The notes: generated by a model from the sequence alone, not told the origin. DNA of 64,000 nucleotides from Pseudomonas solani (GCF_026072635.1 NZ_AP023081.1:32501-96500), one strand, 5' to 3'. Positions 53,264-62,900 are shown, counted from the stretch's first letter. Made by a program: numbers and translations.

Positions 53264-54595
53264 CTAGCCCTCGGCCACGGCCAGGTGCTCGACCCGGCGC
53301 AGGCCCATCACAGTGAGCGCCAGACTGGCCAGCAGCATGGGCGTGGCGATCCACAGGAAGAAACCATCCAGGCTGCCCGCCACCGCGAACAGCCAGGCAC
53401 CGAGCATGGAACCGACGATGGAACCGGCGCGCCCCGCCGAAAGCGCCCAGCTCACCCCCGTGGCCCGCGCATGGATGGGATACAGGGTGGCGGCGACGAT
53501 GCTGAGGTTGGCCAGCAAGCCGCTGAGGCCGAAGCCGGCGATGAACACCATCGCCAGCAATGGCGAGCCGCTGCCCAGCTGGGTGCCGATCAGCGCCAGG
53601 GCGACGGCGGCGAAGGCGGCCTGCACCGGCAGCACGCGCCGGGGCCCGAGCTTGTCCAGCAGCAGCGCCATGACGATGCTGCCGAGCACCCCGCCCAAGG
53701 GGATCATCGAGGCGATGGTGGCGGCCTCGCTCACGCCATAACCGCTGGAGCGGAGGATGGTGGGCAGCCAGTTGGTCAGCAGGTAGAAGACGAATAGCCC
53801 GCAGAAGAAGGTCAGCCAGAGCATCAGCGTGCGCAGCGCCCGGGCGCCCTCGAACAGGGTGGACAGCGGCGAGCGCGGCTGCTCGGGCAGGTCACCCAGC
53901 AGGATCGCGCCACGCCAGCTGGCCTTGCCACCGATGGCGGTGACAAGGCGCAACAGCGCCTTGCGGTGGCGCTTGCGGCCCACCAGGAAGTACAGCGATT
54001 CCGGCAGCCAGCGCATCAGCACCGGCAGCAGCACCAGCGGCGCCAGGCCACCGAGGGCGAGCATGCCCTGCCAGCCCAGGCTCGGCATCAGCCAGGCCGC
54101 CACGCTGCCGCCCATGGCCAGGCCGAGCACGAAGCCCGAATAGCTCAGCGTGGCCAGCAGCACGCGGCGCCGCTTGGGCGCGTACTCCGACGACAAGGTG
54201 ATGCAGTTGGGCAGCACCCCGCCCAGGCCGATGCCGGTGACGAAGCGCAGCACCACCAGCTCCCCCATCCAGGTGGCGAGCGCCGCCATCAGCGTGCCCA
54301 GGGCGAACACCAGGATGCCGCCCAGCAGCACCCGCTTGCGCCCGAAGCGATCCGCCAGCGGCCCGCAGGCCATGGCTCCCACCATCATCCCGAACAGCCC
54401 GGCCCCGAAGGCCGGCGCCAGCTCGCTGCGGTCGATGCCCCACTGGGTGATCAGCTCCGGCGCCACGTAGCCGATCACGGCGGTGTCGAAACCATCCAGC
54501 AGCATGATGAGGAAACACAGAAGCAGCACCCGCACCTGCAACCAGGAAAGGGGGCTGTCGTCGATGATATCGGCGATACGCACGGACCTTGGCAT
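53264..54595 (-). CDS. MFS transporter, aromatic acid:H+ symporter (AAHS) type
   Basis: A 443-residue, 12-helix major facilitator. AAHS features are DGFDTAVIGYVAPEL in helix 1, the loop motif GPLADRFGRKRVL and the helix-4/5 region ITLSSEYAPKRRR. It resembles PcaK/BenK/MucK importers of aromatic or small organic acids. The ATG at 54595 is chosen for GGGGAGAAG upstream; longer in-frame starts read into non-coding sequence. It lies 240 bases upstream of the dehydrogenase on the same strand and could be a first gene of the cluster or a separate unit. The substrate is unknown. Confidence 0.88.
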   Translation of the reverse strand: MPRSVRIADIIDDSPLSWLQVRVLLLCFLIMLLDGFDTAVIGYVAPELITQWGIDRSELAPAFGAGLFGMMVGAMACGPLADRFGRKRVLLGGILVFALGTLMAALATWMGELVVLRFVTGIGLGGVLPNCITLSSEYAPKRRRVLLATLSYSGFVLGLAMGGSVAAWLMPSLGWQGMLALGGLAPLVLLPVLMRWLPESLYFLVGRKRHRKALLRLVTAIGGKASWRGAILLGDLPEQPRSPLSTLFEGARALRTLMLWLTFFCGLFVFYLLTNWLPTILRSSGYGVSEAATIASMIPLGGVLGSIVMALLLDKLGPRRVLPVQAAFAAVALALIGTQLGSGSPLLAMVFIAGFGLSGLLANLSIVAATLYPIHARATGVSWALSAGRAGSIVGSMLGAWLFAVAGSLDGFFLWIATPMLLASLALTVMGLRRVEHLAVAEG

Positions 54596-54846
54596 AAAGG
54601 CTTCTCCCCGAAGCGATGCCCGGAATGGGCAAGGCCACGCTAGCAACGGGAAGAAAAACGGCGCTATGGCGCGGGCGGTAGAGAGGGGCCGGCGCGGATA
54701 TAGGCGTTGGCGCTGGCGGGCTCGCAAGCGGTCGGCGCACAGGTGGACAGCACTCTTCTCAGCGCCTCGCTTTCGCTTTATAAATCCCGGGCCGTCGAGC
54801 GGCACGCCAACCATCACGGATAGACACGCAAGCGGAGGAACCGACC
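54596..54846. promoter_or_regulatory. Divergent intergenic region before AAHS and small secreted protein genes
   Basis: A 251-base gap between divergent genes that must carry their promoters. CTTTATAAATC near 54773-54785 is the most AT-rich segment and could contain a -10 toward the plus-strand gene. I see no strong operator. Confidence 0.35.
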
Positions 54847-55266
54847 TTGAGAGCCCCCATCGCCATTGCCGTATTGCTGGCCATCAGCGCATTCCAGGCA
54901 GCAGCTGAAGATGAATGGGTGACGATCGCCACTCCCGATGACCGAGCCTCCGACGACAAGACGTGGCAAGTGAAAAGAGGCTCGCTCGGATACAGGATGA
55001 CCCGCAACCTCGACGCGGTCGTATACGTCAAAGGCCGCCTGGTAGATCCTGCAAGCCAGAAGAAGGAGCAGCTCATCTGGTACGTGGCCAAGGAACACTG
55101 CGTGGCCGACCGAGGCATCCTCGTCACCACCGACATGAAAGGCGAGTACCTGTACAGAGAGGACTACATCGACACCGGGCGCTCAGCCCCCTCAAGGATG
55201 GCGAACTACATCTGCGTTGCTGCTCTGGATGATTACGACACGGGCGAAGGCAGGAGCCTGAAGTAG
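54847..55266 (+). CDS. Small secreted protein of unknown function
   Basis: A 139-residue protein starting with TTG, supported by GGAGG eight bases upstream and a clean signal peptide (RAPIAIAVLLAISAFQAAA|ED). The mature part has two cysteines (EHCVAD and YICVA) that could pair in the periplasm. It looks beta-rich, with a Trp-Val start and a YxxxDYIDTG stretch. The family is not recognised. It lies between the AAHS gene and the LuxR-type gene, converging on the latter with 15 bases between stops. Confidence 0.7.
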   Translation: MRAPIAIAVLLAISAFQAAAEDEWVTIATPDDRASDDKTWQVKRGSLGYRMTRNLDAVVYVKGRLVDPASQKKEQLIWYVAKEHCVADRGILVTTDMKGEYLYREDYIDTGRSAPSRMANYICVAALDDYDTGEGRSLK

Positions 55267-55281
55267 TCCGGCCCATCCGCC

Positions 55282-56118
55282 TCACAGGCTTGGCCGGGCC
55301 TTCATCCCCGAACGCTGCGGCCGGCTGAACATCCCCGCCCCCATCAGCTCACGCACGAACAGCCCGAAGAACTCCGCCTGGCTGCCGATCTCCAGCTTGT
55401 CGTACAGGTTGCGCCGGTGGACCTTCACCGTGCCGCGGGTGATGCGCAGTTGGTCGGCAATCTGCTGGCTGGAATAACCCTGCAGCAACAGCTGGGCGAT
55501 CTTGTGCTCGCGCCGCGTCAGCAACTCCTCGCCGAAACTGCTGAACACCGTGCGCACATGGGTGGTGGGCAGCACGGCATCCGCCGCCGGCTCGCCACGC
55601 GCCTCCCAGGCCAGGTGCACCACCTGCGCCACCACCGGTTGCGCAGTCCGCAGCAGGCACATCTCCTCCTCCGTGAACGCCGTCCCGCCCTCCCCGCGCA
55701 TCAACGACAGCACCGCCCGGCAATGCAAGGCCGGCGTGGTGAAGTAGCCCAGCTCCTCGCTCAGCCCCAGGCGGTGGTAATAGGCCTGGAAGTAGTGGTT
55801 GCAGCGGAAGCTGTCCGGCGACAGGGCGCGCATGCTGTAGAGCCCGTCCGGCTCGCCGAACAGGCAGCCGAGGAAGAACGGATCGAGTATGTGCACGCCG
55901 CTGCGGTAGTCATTCACGAAGGTGGCGCGCAGCTCGGCGGAAAAGGTGTGGAACAGCGGCAGGGGCGCGTGGCTGCCTTCATAGAGGAACAGCGCGAAGT
56001 GATCGACCGGGGCGATACGTTGCAGCCAGTGGGTCAGGGCCTGCAGTTGGGGTTGGCCTGGGGGTTGGGCCAGGACAGCTGTTATTTCGTGGGCCCATTC
56101 AGCGAGATGCACACTCAT
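55282..56118 (-). CDS. LuxR-family transcriptional regulator
   Basis: A 278-residue regulator with a ~190-residue N-terminal sensing region and a C-terminal LuxR-type helix-turn-helix (LTRREHKIAQLLLQGYSSQQIADQLRITRGTVKVHRRNLYDKL). It lacks a recognisable receiver or acyl-homoserine-lactone-binding signature, so it probably senses a small metabolite. The ATG at 56118 is preferred (GGGAG upstream) over the longer frame from 56184, which runs through operator-like sequence. It is the nearest regulator to the quaternary-amine cluster and may control it; this is inference. Confidence 0.85.
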   Translation of the reverse strand: MSVHLAEWAHEITAVLAQPPGQPQLQALTHWLQRIAPVDHFALFLYEGSHAPLPLFHTFSAELRATFVNDYRSGVHILDPFFLGCLFGEPDGLYSMRALSPDSFRCNHYFQAYYHRLGLSEELGYFTTPALHCRAVLSLMRGEGGTAFTEEEMCLLRTAQPVVAQVVHLAWEARGEPAADAVLPTTHVRTVFSSFGEELLTRREHKIAQLLLQGYSSQQIADQLRITRGTVKVHRRNLYDKLEIGSQAEFFGLFVRELMGAGMFSRPQRSGMKARPSL

Positions 56119-56167
56119 ACAATCGAGCTCCCTCTCAATACACAGGAAGCCAAAAATACAATCATAG

Positions 56168-56193
56168 TTGTGAAATAAACACAATCTTGATTG
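56168..56193. promoter_or_regulatory. Cluster of small dyads, probable repressor operators
   Basis: TTGTG-7 bases-CACAA (56168-56184) overlaps CAATC-TT-GATTG (56182-56193) in the ~100-base AT-rich gap between the LuxR-type and S24-type genes. Overlapping dyads ahead of a CI-like repressor suggest autoregulation and possibly control of the divergent gene. Confidence 0.45.
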
Positions 56194-56219
56194 CTGTGCG
56201 CTCTTGTAGATTGCGCCGC

Positions 56220-57026
56220 ATGAAAATTACCGACCGTTTAGACGTACTCGTGCAGGCACGGAAGCCGGATATCGATATACGGCGGATAAAAAGGGATATT
56301 GCTGACGCGTGTGGCCTCTCGTACGAAGCGGTACGGAGGTGGTACAGCGGCAACACCGAAAACCTGCGCAATGACAACCTCATCGCCATTGCCAGGAAGT
56401 ACGACACCACCATCGACTGGTTGCTGACCGGCACAGGCGCCCCGCCACGCAGAGACAGCGCTTCGGTGAATATCCAGACCTGGATAACCACTGCGCAGGC
56501 CAGATTCAGCAAGCTCGAAACGCCCATCACGGTAGACGCCATTCAAGCCGTGCTGGAAGAGTTGAGAGGCGCCACCAGCCAGCAAAACGACGCTGTTGGC
56601 TGCAAAGAGATTTCAGTCCCCTACTACAACTTCGATCAGTTGCCCTCCAGCGCTCCGAGGCCGGTTGATTACAGTGAAACCATTAGCAGCCTGACGCTCA
56701 ACGAAGCCTTCCTGCAGGAAAGGGCCGCGGCGTACTCGAATGCAGAGCAGTTGGCCATTGTCATCCTCTGGGACAACAGCATGGCCGACACCCTCAACGA
56801 CCGCGACGCCGTCATCGTCGACTGCGGCGTGAGCGCCTTCAATGGGGATGGCCTCTACCTCATCAACTGGGCCGGCCACCTGTTCATCCGCCGTCTGCAA
56901 TTGGCGGGGCAAGACCAGCTCGAACTCATTGCGGACAACCCGACCCACAACCCGCGCACGGTGCCGATGGCGGATGTGGAAGTGCGTGGGCGGGTGTTGG
57001 TGGGGTTGGGGATTAGAAGGTTATAA
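56220..57026 (+). CDS. CI-like repressor with HTH and S24 peptidase-type domain
   Basis: A 268-residue regulator. The N-terminal HTH (ADACGLSYEAVRRWYSGNTE) is followed by a linker and a LexA/CI-like S24 domain. The nucleophile Ser187 is present in ILWDNSMAD, but the position of the catalytic Lys (vKRL in relatives) reads Arg224 in LFIRRLQ, so self-cleavage after SOS induction may be lost. The ATG at 56220 is preferred over 56187. It marks the edge of the AT-rich region and could be a leftover phage or island regulator. No other phage genes are seen beside it. Confidence 0.8.
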   Translation: MKITDRLDVLVQARKPDIDIRRIKRDIADACGLSYEAVRRWYSGNTENLRNDNLIAIARKYDTTIDWLLTGTGAPPRRDSASVNIQTWITTAQARFSKLETPITVDAIQAVLEELRGATSQQNDAVGCKEISVPYYNFDQLPSSAPRPVDYSETISSLTLNEAFLQERAAAYSNAEQLAIVILWDNSMADTLNDRDAVIVDCGVSAFNGDGLYLINWAGHLFIRRLQLAGQDQLELIADNPTHNPRTVPMADVEVRGRVLVGLGIRRL

Positions 57027-57885
57027 GTAGCTAGATTGTTTTTCAGAACATTCCCACTACATGAAAAAACCATAAACCACACCTGCGCCCCGTCCCTGCT
57101 CTGCACATACCAAAAGCCCGACACCGTTCGTCCAGTAAACTCATAAGCGCGCGGAGGGCAGCAGAAATTGAATGACGCACATGCGCTCCAACCGTATTTC
57201 GGCAGTTTGTTGCTGATGAGCTAACGCTTCACACCATCCAGCTACCGAAGAACTTGCGTAAGGGCACCGTCCCAACCGAAGGTAAATTCATCTAAGACGC
57301 GCAGTTGAATGAACATTCGCTATGGCATGAGCCGTCTCAGCAGTTGGGGAACAACCAAACGGTGCCAATCGACTATGCCCTGCATATTCATCACAGCGCA
57401 GCCATAGCGACTTTGGCTCGTGACGTCCTCAACGCACCCGCTCTAGGGCCTTGTTCGAAATGCTATCCCCCCGATAGAGGGCGTCAGGTTGCTGACTAAT
57501 TCGGCAATATCTTGGGCGCTCAACGGGGCGGTGTGGGGTCTTGAACGTAGCAGCAGACCTGTACCTCTAAGAGCAGCTAGAAAAGTTGCCGGCCTTAGTC
57601 ATTCACCTTAATGTGTACACACTGGACTCAGAGGGAACTGACATGATGTCCAGCCGTAGCCTTAGGGATGGCTTACCTCAGCCATGGCACGGCGGATTGC
57701 CCATGCATTCACCGACGTTATTAGCTGCCTAGATTGGAAAACCCGCGACCTTAACGTACCACTGCGAGAAAATATTTTTAGAAAACCAGATAGCTGAAGA
57801 TGCTGAGAATGATCACGGGTAAAAATACTTGTCATTCATCCTTAAAACATAGCGATTCATCTTTTAGGATTTTTGGGGATTAATT
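57027..57885. other. 859-base region without an intact gene; degenerate coding remnants
   Basis: Composition is mixed and lower in GC than the core. Short frames such as the one ending TEGKFI at ~57295 and a 64-codon frame at 57305-57499 look like fragments of old genes, without ribosome sites. Near the 3' end, ATCCTTAAAA (57838-57847) and TTTTAGGAT (57862-57870) form an imperfect hairpin before the next gene. This is probably a junction between the core and acquired DNA. I could not find a tRNA, integrase or attachment site. Confidence 0.5.
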
Positions 57886-58773
57886 ATGGCTGAATCTGCC
57901 AAGGAAAAATTTTCCATTTCGTACGACGCCGACTCAGGCGACTATAAGAACCATGAAATAGACGCCACCACACTGAGCCGGTCCATTCAGGGTGTTTATG
58001 ACATAGTCTCCGAGGCCAATGCACTTATGAATAACGGCGCAGAGATAAAACTAAAAGTAACTGCCCCAGCAAAAGAAGGATCAGTAATAACTGACTATCT
58101 ACTACTCGCCACCTCCCCACAAGCTCTAGAGGTCTTAAGCTATATCGGGTTTGCCACTACCGGTACAGCGATAGTCGGCGGTTCTCTGGTTGAGGTAGTG
58201 AGAAAACTTAGAAACCGCCGAGTATCAAATATAACAATCGACACCGACTCTGACTTCGCTACAATCGAGGTTGATGGCGAAGTTATTAAATGCAACAAAT
58301 ATGTAGCAAAATTGGCGGTAGATAAGAAAGTTCGCGACGCACTACACAACGTAGTTCAAGCCCCGATCGCCGGACGGAAAGGCGGTAAATTCAAAATTTT
58401 AGATGCGCAAGAGCACTCAGTCCTAGAGATCGAGCAGGAAATTGCTACCAACTACTTACCACTGCCTCCGAGATCACTTGAAAAAGAAGAGATCAGCAAA
58501 GATACCAAAACTGCGTATTTTGTTCAGGTAAACTTCGAGTCCAATAACGGCTGGCGTATAAAGTTGGCAGACGGCACTGAGCATGCAGTAACCCTAGCTG
58601 ATGAAAAATTCATGGACAAAGTCAACCAAAATCAACAGACCTTCTCCAAAGAGGACTTATTCGAAATCACTCTGGAAACCAGGGCTGTGTATAGAACAAC
58701 CAGATCCACATTTAATTACACCATACTCGAAGTAACTAAGCATTTTGCCGACAAAAGCCGAAGACTTGTTTGA
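57886..58773 (+). CDS. Unknown protein, first gene of a three-gene AT-rich cassette
   Basis: A 295-residue protein that I do not recognise. The N-terminus (FSISYDADSGDYKNHEIDATTL) reads like a small beta domain. A hydrophobic stretch at ~75-105 (LEVLSYIGFATTGTAIVGGSLV) could be a membrane helix or hairpin. The C-terminal two-thirds look soluble and beta-rich, with ITIDTDSDFATIEVDGEVI and a late FVQVNFESNNGWRI segment. GGGGATTAATT precedes the ATG. Codon use is much more AT-rich than in the core genome. The end of this gene supplies the ribosome site (GAGG) of the next, so all three genes are one operon. Confidence 0.7.
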   Translation: MAESAKEKFSISYDADSGDYKNHEIDATTLSRSIQGVYDIVSEANALMNNGAEIKLKVTAPAKEGSVITDYLLLATSPQALEVLSYIGFATTGTAIVGGSLVEVVRKLRNRRVSNITIDTDSDFATIEVDGEVIKCNKYVAKLAVDKKVRDALHNVVQAPIAGRKGGKFKILDAQEHSVLEIEQEIATNYLPLPPRSLEKEEISKDTKTAYFVQVNFESNNGWRIKLADGTEHAVTLADEKFMDKVNQNQQTFSKEDLFEITLETRAVYRTTRSTFNYTILEVTKHFADKSRRLV

Positions 58774-58782
58774 GGTACTCTT

Positions 58783-59016
58783 ATGAGTGTAGATACCGCA
58801 TTTGTAGAGGCACTCTTTTATGTATCTCTAATTATATTAGCACCTGTATTCTTCAAGATTTCCCGCACAACAACGAGATATTTAATAAATCGCTACATCT
58901 CCGATGCCGAGATAGTTATCGTGAGAAAGCAAGGCGGTGCGGTTATAAGCACCCAGCGTATAAAAACTTCTGGATATGTAGTTGACCAACTTGAGAGCAT
59001 ACGAGGTGACGCCTAA
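58783..59016 (+). CDS. Small single-span membrane protein, second gene of the cassette
   Basis: A 77-residue protein with one N-terminal membrane helix (VEALFYVSLIILAPVFF) and a basic cytosolic tail (KISRTTTRYLINRY). It is too small for an enzyme and is likely a membrane partner of its neighbours. It starts nine bases after the preceding stop and its last base overlaps the next ATG. Confidence 0.65.
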   Translation: MSVDTAFVEALFYVSLIILAPVFFKISRTTTRYLINRYISDAEIVIVRKQGGAVISTQRIKTSGYVVDQLESIRGDA

Positions 59017-59393
59017 TGGCTGATAGTCAAAAAGTCGCACCTCAGGGCCTACAAGCAACGATTACTGCAGGACTCGGAACACTTGCTACAGCAAGTTGCT
59101 TGCAGTGGATTCCTGCCGACCAAGCTCAATATTGGGCTGGAGTAGCAAGCCTGACCGTTCCTGTAATTGGCTATTTAGCGGCTAGAATTTTCGCATCAAT
59201 GGACGAGCCCGAAGAGCTAACGCGATATAAGGCTCGACTACTTAGAGACCTTAAGCATCAGAAGAGAATCCTCAAGGACAAAAATATATCCAAGGAAATA
59301 AAAGCTGGAATTAGCAAAAAATATGAACAGACAATGCTGAAACTTGCAACTGCAAACCAGGACTATAATGGCCAGGAGCTTATTACTGATTAG
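59016..59393 (+). CDS. Small two-helix membrane protein, third gene of the cassette
   Basis: A 125-residue protein with two hydrophobic segments (~12-32 and ~41-62; AGVASLTVPVIGYLAARIF) and a Lys/Glu-rich helical tail that may be a coiled coil. Its topology recalls holins or membrane effectors, but there is no specific family match. The start overlaps the preceding stop by one base (TAATG), with GAGG upstream. It converges on the helicase gene across a bidirectional hairpin terminator. Confidence 0.65.
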   Translation: MADSQKVAPQGLQATITAGLGTLATASCLQWIPADQAQYWAGVASLTVPVIGYLAARIFASMDEPEELTRYKARLLRDLKHQKRILKDKNISKEIKAGISKKYEQTMLKLATANQDYNGQELITD

Positions 59394-59429
59394 TGAAAAC
59401 CTAAGCGCTGAGCGTATTATTTCTTGAAA

Positions 59430-59468
59430 CTCAGATTCCGCCCAACATAAAGCTGGGCGGGGTCTGAG
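59430..59468. terminator. Bidirectional hairpin between cassette and helicase gene
   Basis: CTCAGATTCCGCCCA (59430-59444) pairs with TGGGCGGGGTCTGAG (59454-59468) through 15 positions including two G-T pairs, with a 9-base loop. It lies in the 93-base gap between convergent genes, so it can end both transcripts. Confidence 0.7.
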
Positions 59469-59486
59469 TCGTCACTAGGCTATGCC

Positions 59487-59945
59487 TTATGAAGCAAAGA
59501 GCTCTTTAACCATTAAATGAGCCCCAGGCAAATCCGACCGGAGCAAATATTCATTTAATGCCAAATGCCCATGGACGCCTTTGGCGCTGGCAATAGGATG
59601 AATGAAATTAGATGTATGGATCAGCCCAGGGAAACAACCCACTGCCACAAGCCGCCCATCATGCTCCACTCGTAATGGCATTACTTCTTCGCCTGTAGCA
59701 GTACACCGGTAACCGTCCAATTCAAGACTCGCCCGCAACTGAGAAAGCGTTTCTGCCTGCATTTCAGGTGAAGCGCAACTAGGTATTGTTCCCCAAACAG
59801 CATATTTCAAAAGCATCGCCCCTAAGTGCCTATCAAGGCGGCTTTGCAGATGTTGGTTATGAAAGTGATTTAGGCATTCCGTGCAGGATGTTTCGCAGTT
59901 GCACCCCTCCAGCAGCCTAAGAGTGTCCTCTAAAATTTCCTGCAT
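59487..59945 (-). CDS. C-terminal part of the DUF1998 helicase, split off by a frameshift
   Basis: These 152 codons carry the end of the DUF1998 domain, including its zinc-type cluster CNCETSCTEC and the following NHFHNQHLQSRLDR that is usual for DUF1998 protein ends. Reading upstream, one extra G in the G7 run at 59975-59981 would join SGGAGYAEVAARN to MQEIL in a single frame with the helicase. I therefore read it as part of that protein, not a separate gene. If the run is truly G7, the helicase ends short and this part would need its own start at 59945, which has no clear ribosome site. Confidence 0.7.
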   Translation of the reverse strand: MQEILEDTLRLLEGCNCETSCTECLNHFHNQHLQSRLDRHLGAMLLKYAVWGTIPSCASPEMQAETLSQLRASLELDGYRCTATGEEVMPLRVEHDGRLVAVGCFPGLIHTSNFIHPIASAKGVHGHLALNEYLLRSDLPGAHLMVKELFAS

Positions 59946-62900
59946 ATTTCTAGCTGCAACCTCAGCATAACCTGCCCCCCCGAAAGAGTGTCATAAAGGA
60001 AGACCTCTAATACTCGCGCCCCCTCTTGCACCCCAGGATCGACTCTAAACCCCGAACCAAACTCTGCAGGGTCTAGATCAAGTTGTCTGTGCCGACTGGC
60101 AGCAAGCCGAAGTGCTTCGGCAATTGAGTGCAGAGCATCTTCGAGCATATGCAAAACAACTATATCAGCCGTATTCGTAACAACCGGATCTGCAATCTTC
60201 ATTCTCAGCAATAGCAAATCTGTTTTAAAGTCGTGCCCCAACAATACTCTTTCAAATTTCCCAGAACAGCTAGAGGGTGTACCTTTAGGCCCGAGCACTT
60301 TGTAAGGCCGCTCGTGTGCTCCTTTATCAGCGTTGCCATCGTATACCGAAGCATGCCCACAATCTGTGCAAACTGAAAATCCACCGAACTCTGCACCCTC
60401 AATACCGCGGTTCACAGTTACAAGGGTTTGATCTACTGCGTGGGTAAAGCTAGCATGAGGTCCACATATAGCGAAAGAGAGTTCCTCTGGGTTAACAGGT
60501 TGCGGAAACTGAGCCATAGTCGCAAAAGTAATCTCTTGCTCTCGATCACTCTCGGGCAAGTCTGCAGCTTTCTCCGGGCCGAAAACTTCTGGCAGGATCA
60601 TAATTTCCTCTGTCAAATCGCCGCCACATACGGGGCAAGCTCCGGCATTTACTCCACGCTTATTCGGGTTTCGAACAAACGAACATATCTTGCAGTGGAC
60701 ATGCAACTTAGAATTTTCGAAAAGAGTAGTCGCGCGATTCACTACGTTACCAGGGAGATCAGCAAAGACTCCTCCTGATCGATATGTATGTCTGTCAATA
60801 ACAATAAGGCGACCAGGCGCATACTCACTCAGAGCTTTGGAGATCGACTGCTGCGGCCGCTGAATGGTTTGGATTTCTGGCCTGCCATTAGGTTTAACTA
60901 TTTTCTCAACCAGAAAACTGCACAAGCTTGTGGGAAACGCGTAACTAGGTAATAAACCGTGGAAGAAAAGAAACTCTAATAGTTCCTTTTGCTCTATTTC
61001 AGTATCAGATACTGTATTATTTTCTTCGTCATCAGAGTCCGCCTCCGAGGACACAGGCTCTATCGTCTGCGGAAGCTCCGCTGCCAGTTCGTGCATTCTT
61101 TCTAACAGCATTTTAGCCGTATCTACCAGCCATTCAGACAAACTTAGACTTTGAGTATCTAAATTCGGGGGCAACCACGTCAGGACGGCATTTTTGAAAG
61201 CAGAGCTTTCACCAAGTATCTTCTCCGAAACCCAAGACGTAAAGCCATCAAGATTTAGCCCCGAATCTTTACTATCAAAAAAGAAGTCCCGCGTAGATCC
61301 GAGAGACTTTTGCAGCAACGCAGACTTTTCTTCAGAGAGACTCGGATTCTGAGTCATTAGCTCATGGAAGAACGTTTGGAAGAGATAAGCATGGACGTGC
61401 CGGCGAGCGATTTTTGCATTATCAACTTTTACCTCTGGAGCCCGCGGCGGCCCCGCAACAATATAAGCAGGATTTAAAAAATAATAACTATCGTGAGGGC
61501 CATTCTGAGAGTAAGTCACTACGGTCGAAACTGAAGAGCCGCGCCGACCTGCTCGACCAGCGCGCTGTTGATAATTTTCTCGCTGAGGAGGAACGTTTCT
61601 CAACGCAACCGCAACCAAAGAACCGATATCGACCCCTACTTCCATCGTTGTAGTACAACTAAGGACATCAATTGGCCGGTCCTTGCTATTTATAAGAACG
61701 TCCTGAAATCTCAATTCGTAAAGCTCGGTAGTTGCATGAACCCTATTACGATCACGATTCGACAACTGTGCTGTATGCTCTTCCACATTGATATTAGAAA
61801 GCCGTGCTCCGGGCTGCAAAGCCTCCCATACAGGCAGCCGCCAATAACCTTTTCGAGCATTTATGTAATTGCTAGTTGCAGGATCTATAGGGATGGCGCA
61901 GCCACCACCACATGCCAAACAAATATTTCCCGCTAGTGCAAAAGGCATCACCGCCGTGCATTGAGAGCATTGAGCCCATACGTGATTGAGATCAATCACA
62001 ATACTCAACGAATTAGGAGACAAGAACCAAAGACCGCTATCCTCCTCCGCTAGATTTTTGCGAAATGCAGTTTCAATAGTCTCGAGTATTGAGCCACTTC
62101 CGCCTAGATGTTCCGTAAGCGGGTCTCTAAGAGACCTGTCGAACGATCCATTGCTGCCCCAAGGCTGCTTCGCGAATCCGGCAGCCTTGAAACGGTGAAG
62201 AGGATCAATCGTTTTGTCAAATGCATACTCCTGCAGCATTGATTCAATCCAACCAACCGCAAGCGCGCGAAGATCTTCTTCAGCGAGATGAATACTGGCA
62301 CTTACCAGATCTTGACCTATTTTTTTTAGCTTTGAGCTAACTGGTTCTACGAAACCAATAGTCGTTCCGGCAAGCGAGTAGTAGCTACTACACAAGAGCT
62401 TTAACAGAGCGACCTTATATCTTGATGGCAAGTCTTGAGGCAACCCATTTTGTATAAGTGCCTCTTCTAAACTCGAATCGCAATCGCGCTTGAATAGCGC
62501 AATAGCATCCTCCACCTTCCTAGCATCTACCCCATCAAATATTGGCAGGTCGAACTCGGTCAAAACTGAAATAAACCCGGTGTAAAGCATCTGAGTAGGA
62601 CGTGGCTCTTTCGTCACACCGCGAAGCTTACTGCAGGCTAGTGCGATTGCTTGCCGAAAAACATCTAGCTCGATATCGCGTGGAATATCTCGGGCTAACC
62701 GTGCAGCTTTCTGACGGCCGTCAGAAAAAATAAGAACTTTACGGCCCCCATTGGGGTGACGGGAGTCAACTACCCTACTCTCTGGCTGCTTGGCCATCTG
62801 TGTTCGGACCAATGTAGTAAACGGTGCTTCACCCTTTGTAATATGGTCCATGATTTTTGATGATTCGCCTTTGCTACTCCTAATCTTACGAGTGCAAACT

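Noticed and set aside
57305..57499. A 64-residue open frame in the island junction
   Set aside because: No ribosome site, no recognisable features, and it is surrounded by broken frames; treated as a remnant.
59487..59945. A separate 152-residue gene downstream of the helicase
   Set aside because: It contains the usual C-terminal Cys cluster of DUF1998 proteins and joins the helicase by a one-base change in a G run, so it is best read as the helicase end.
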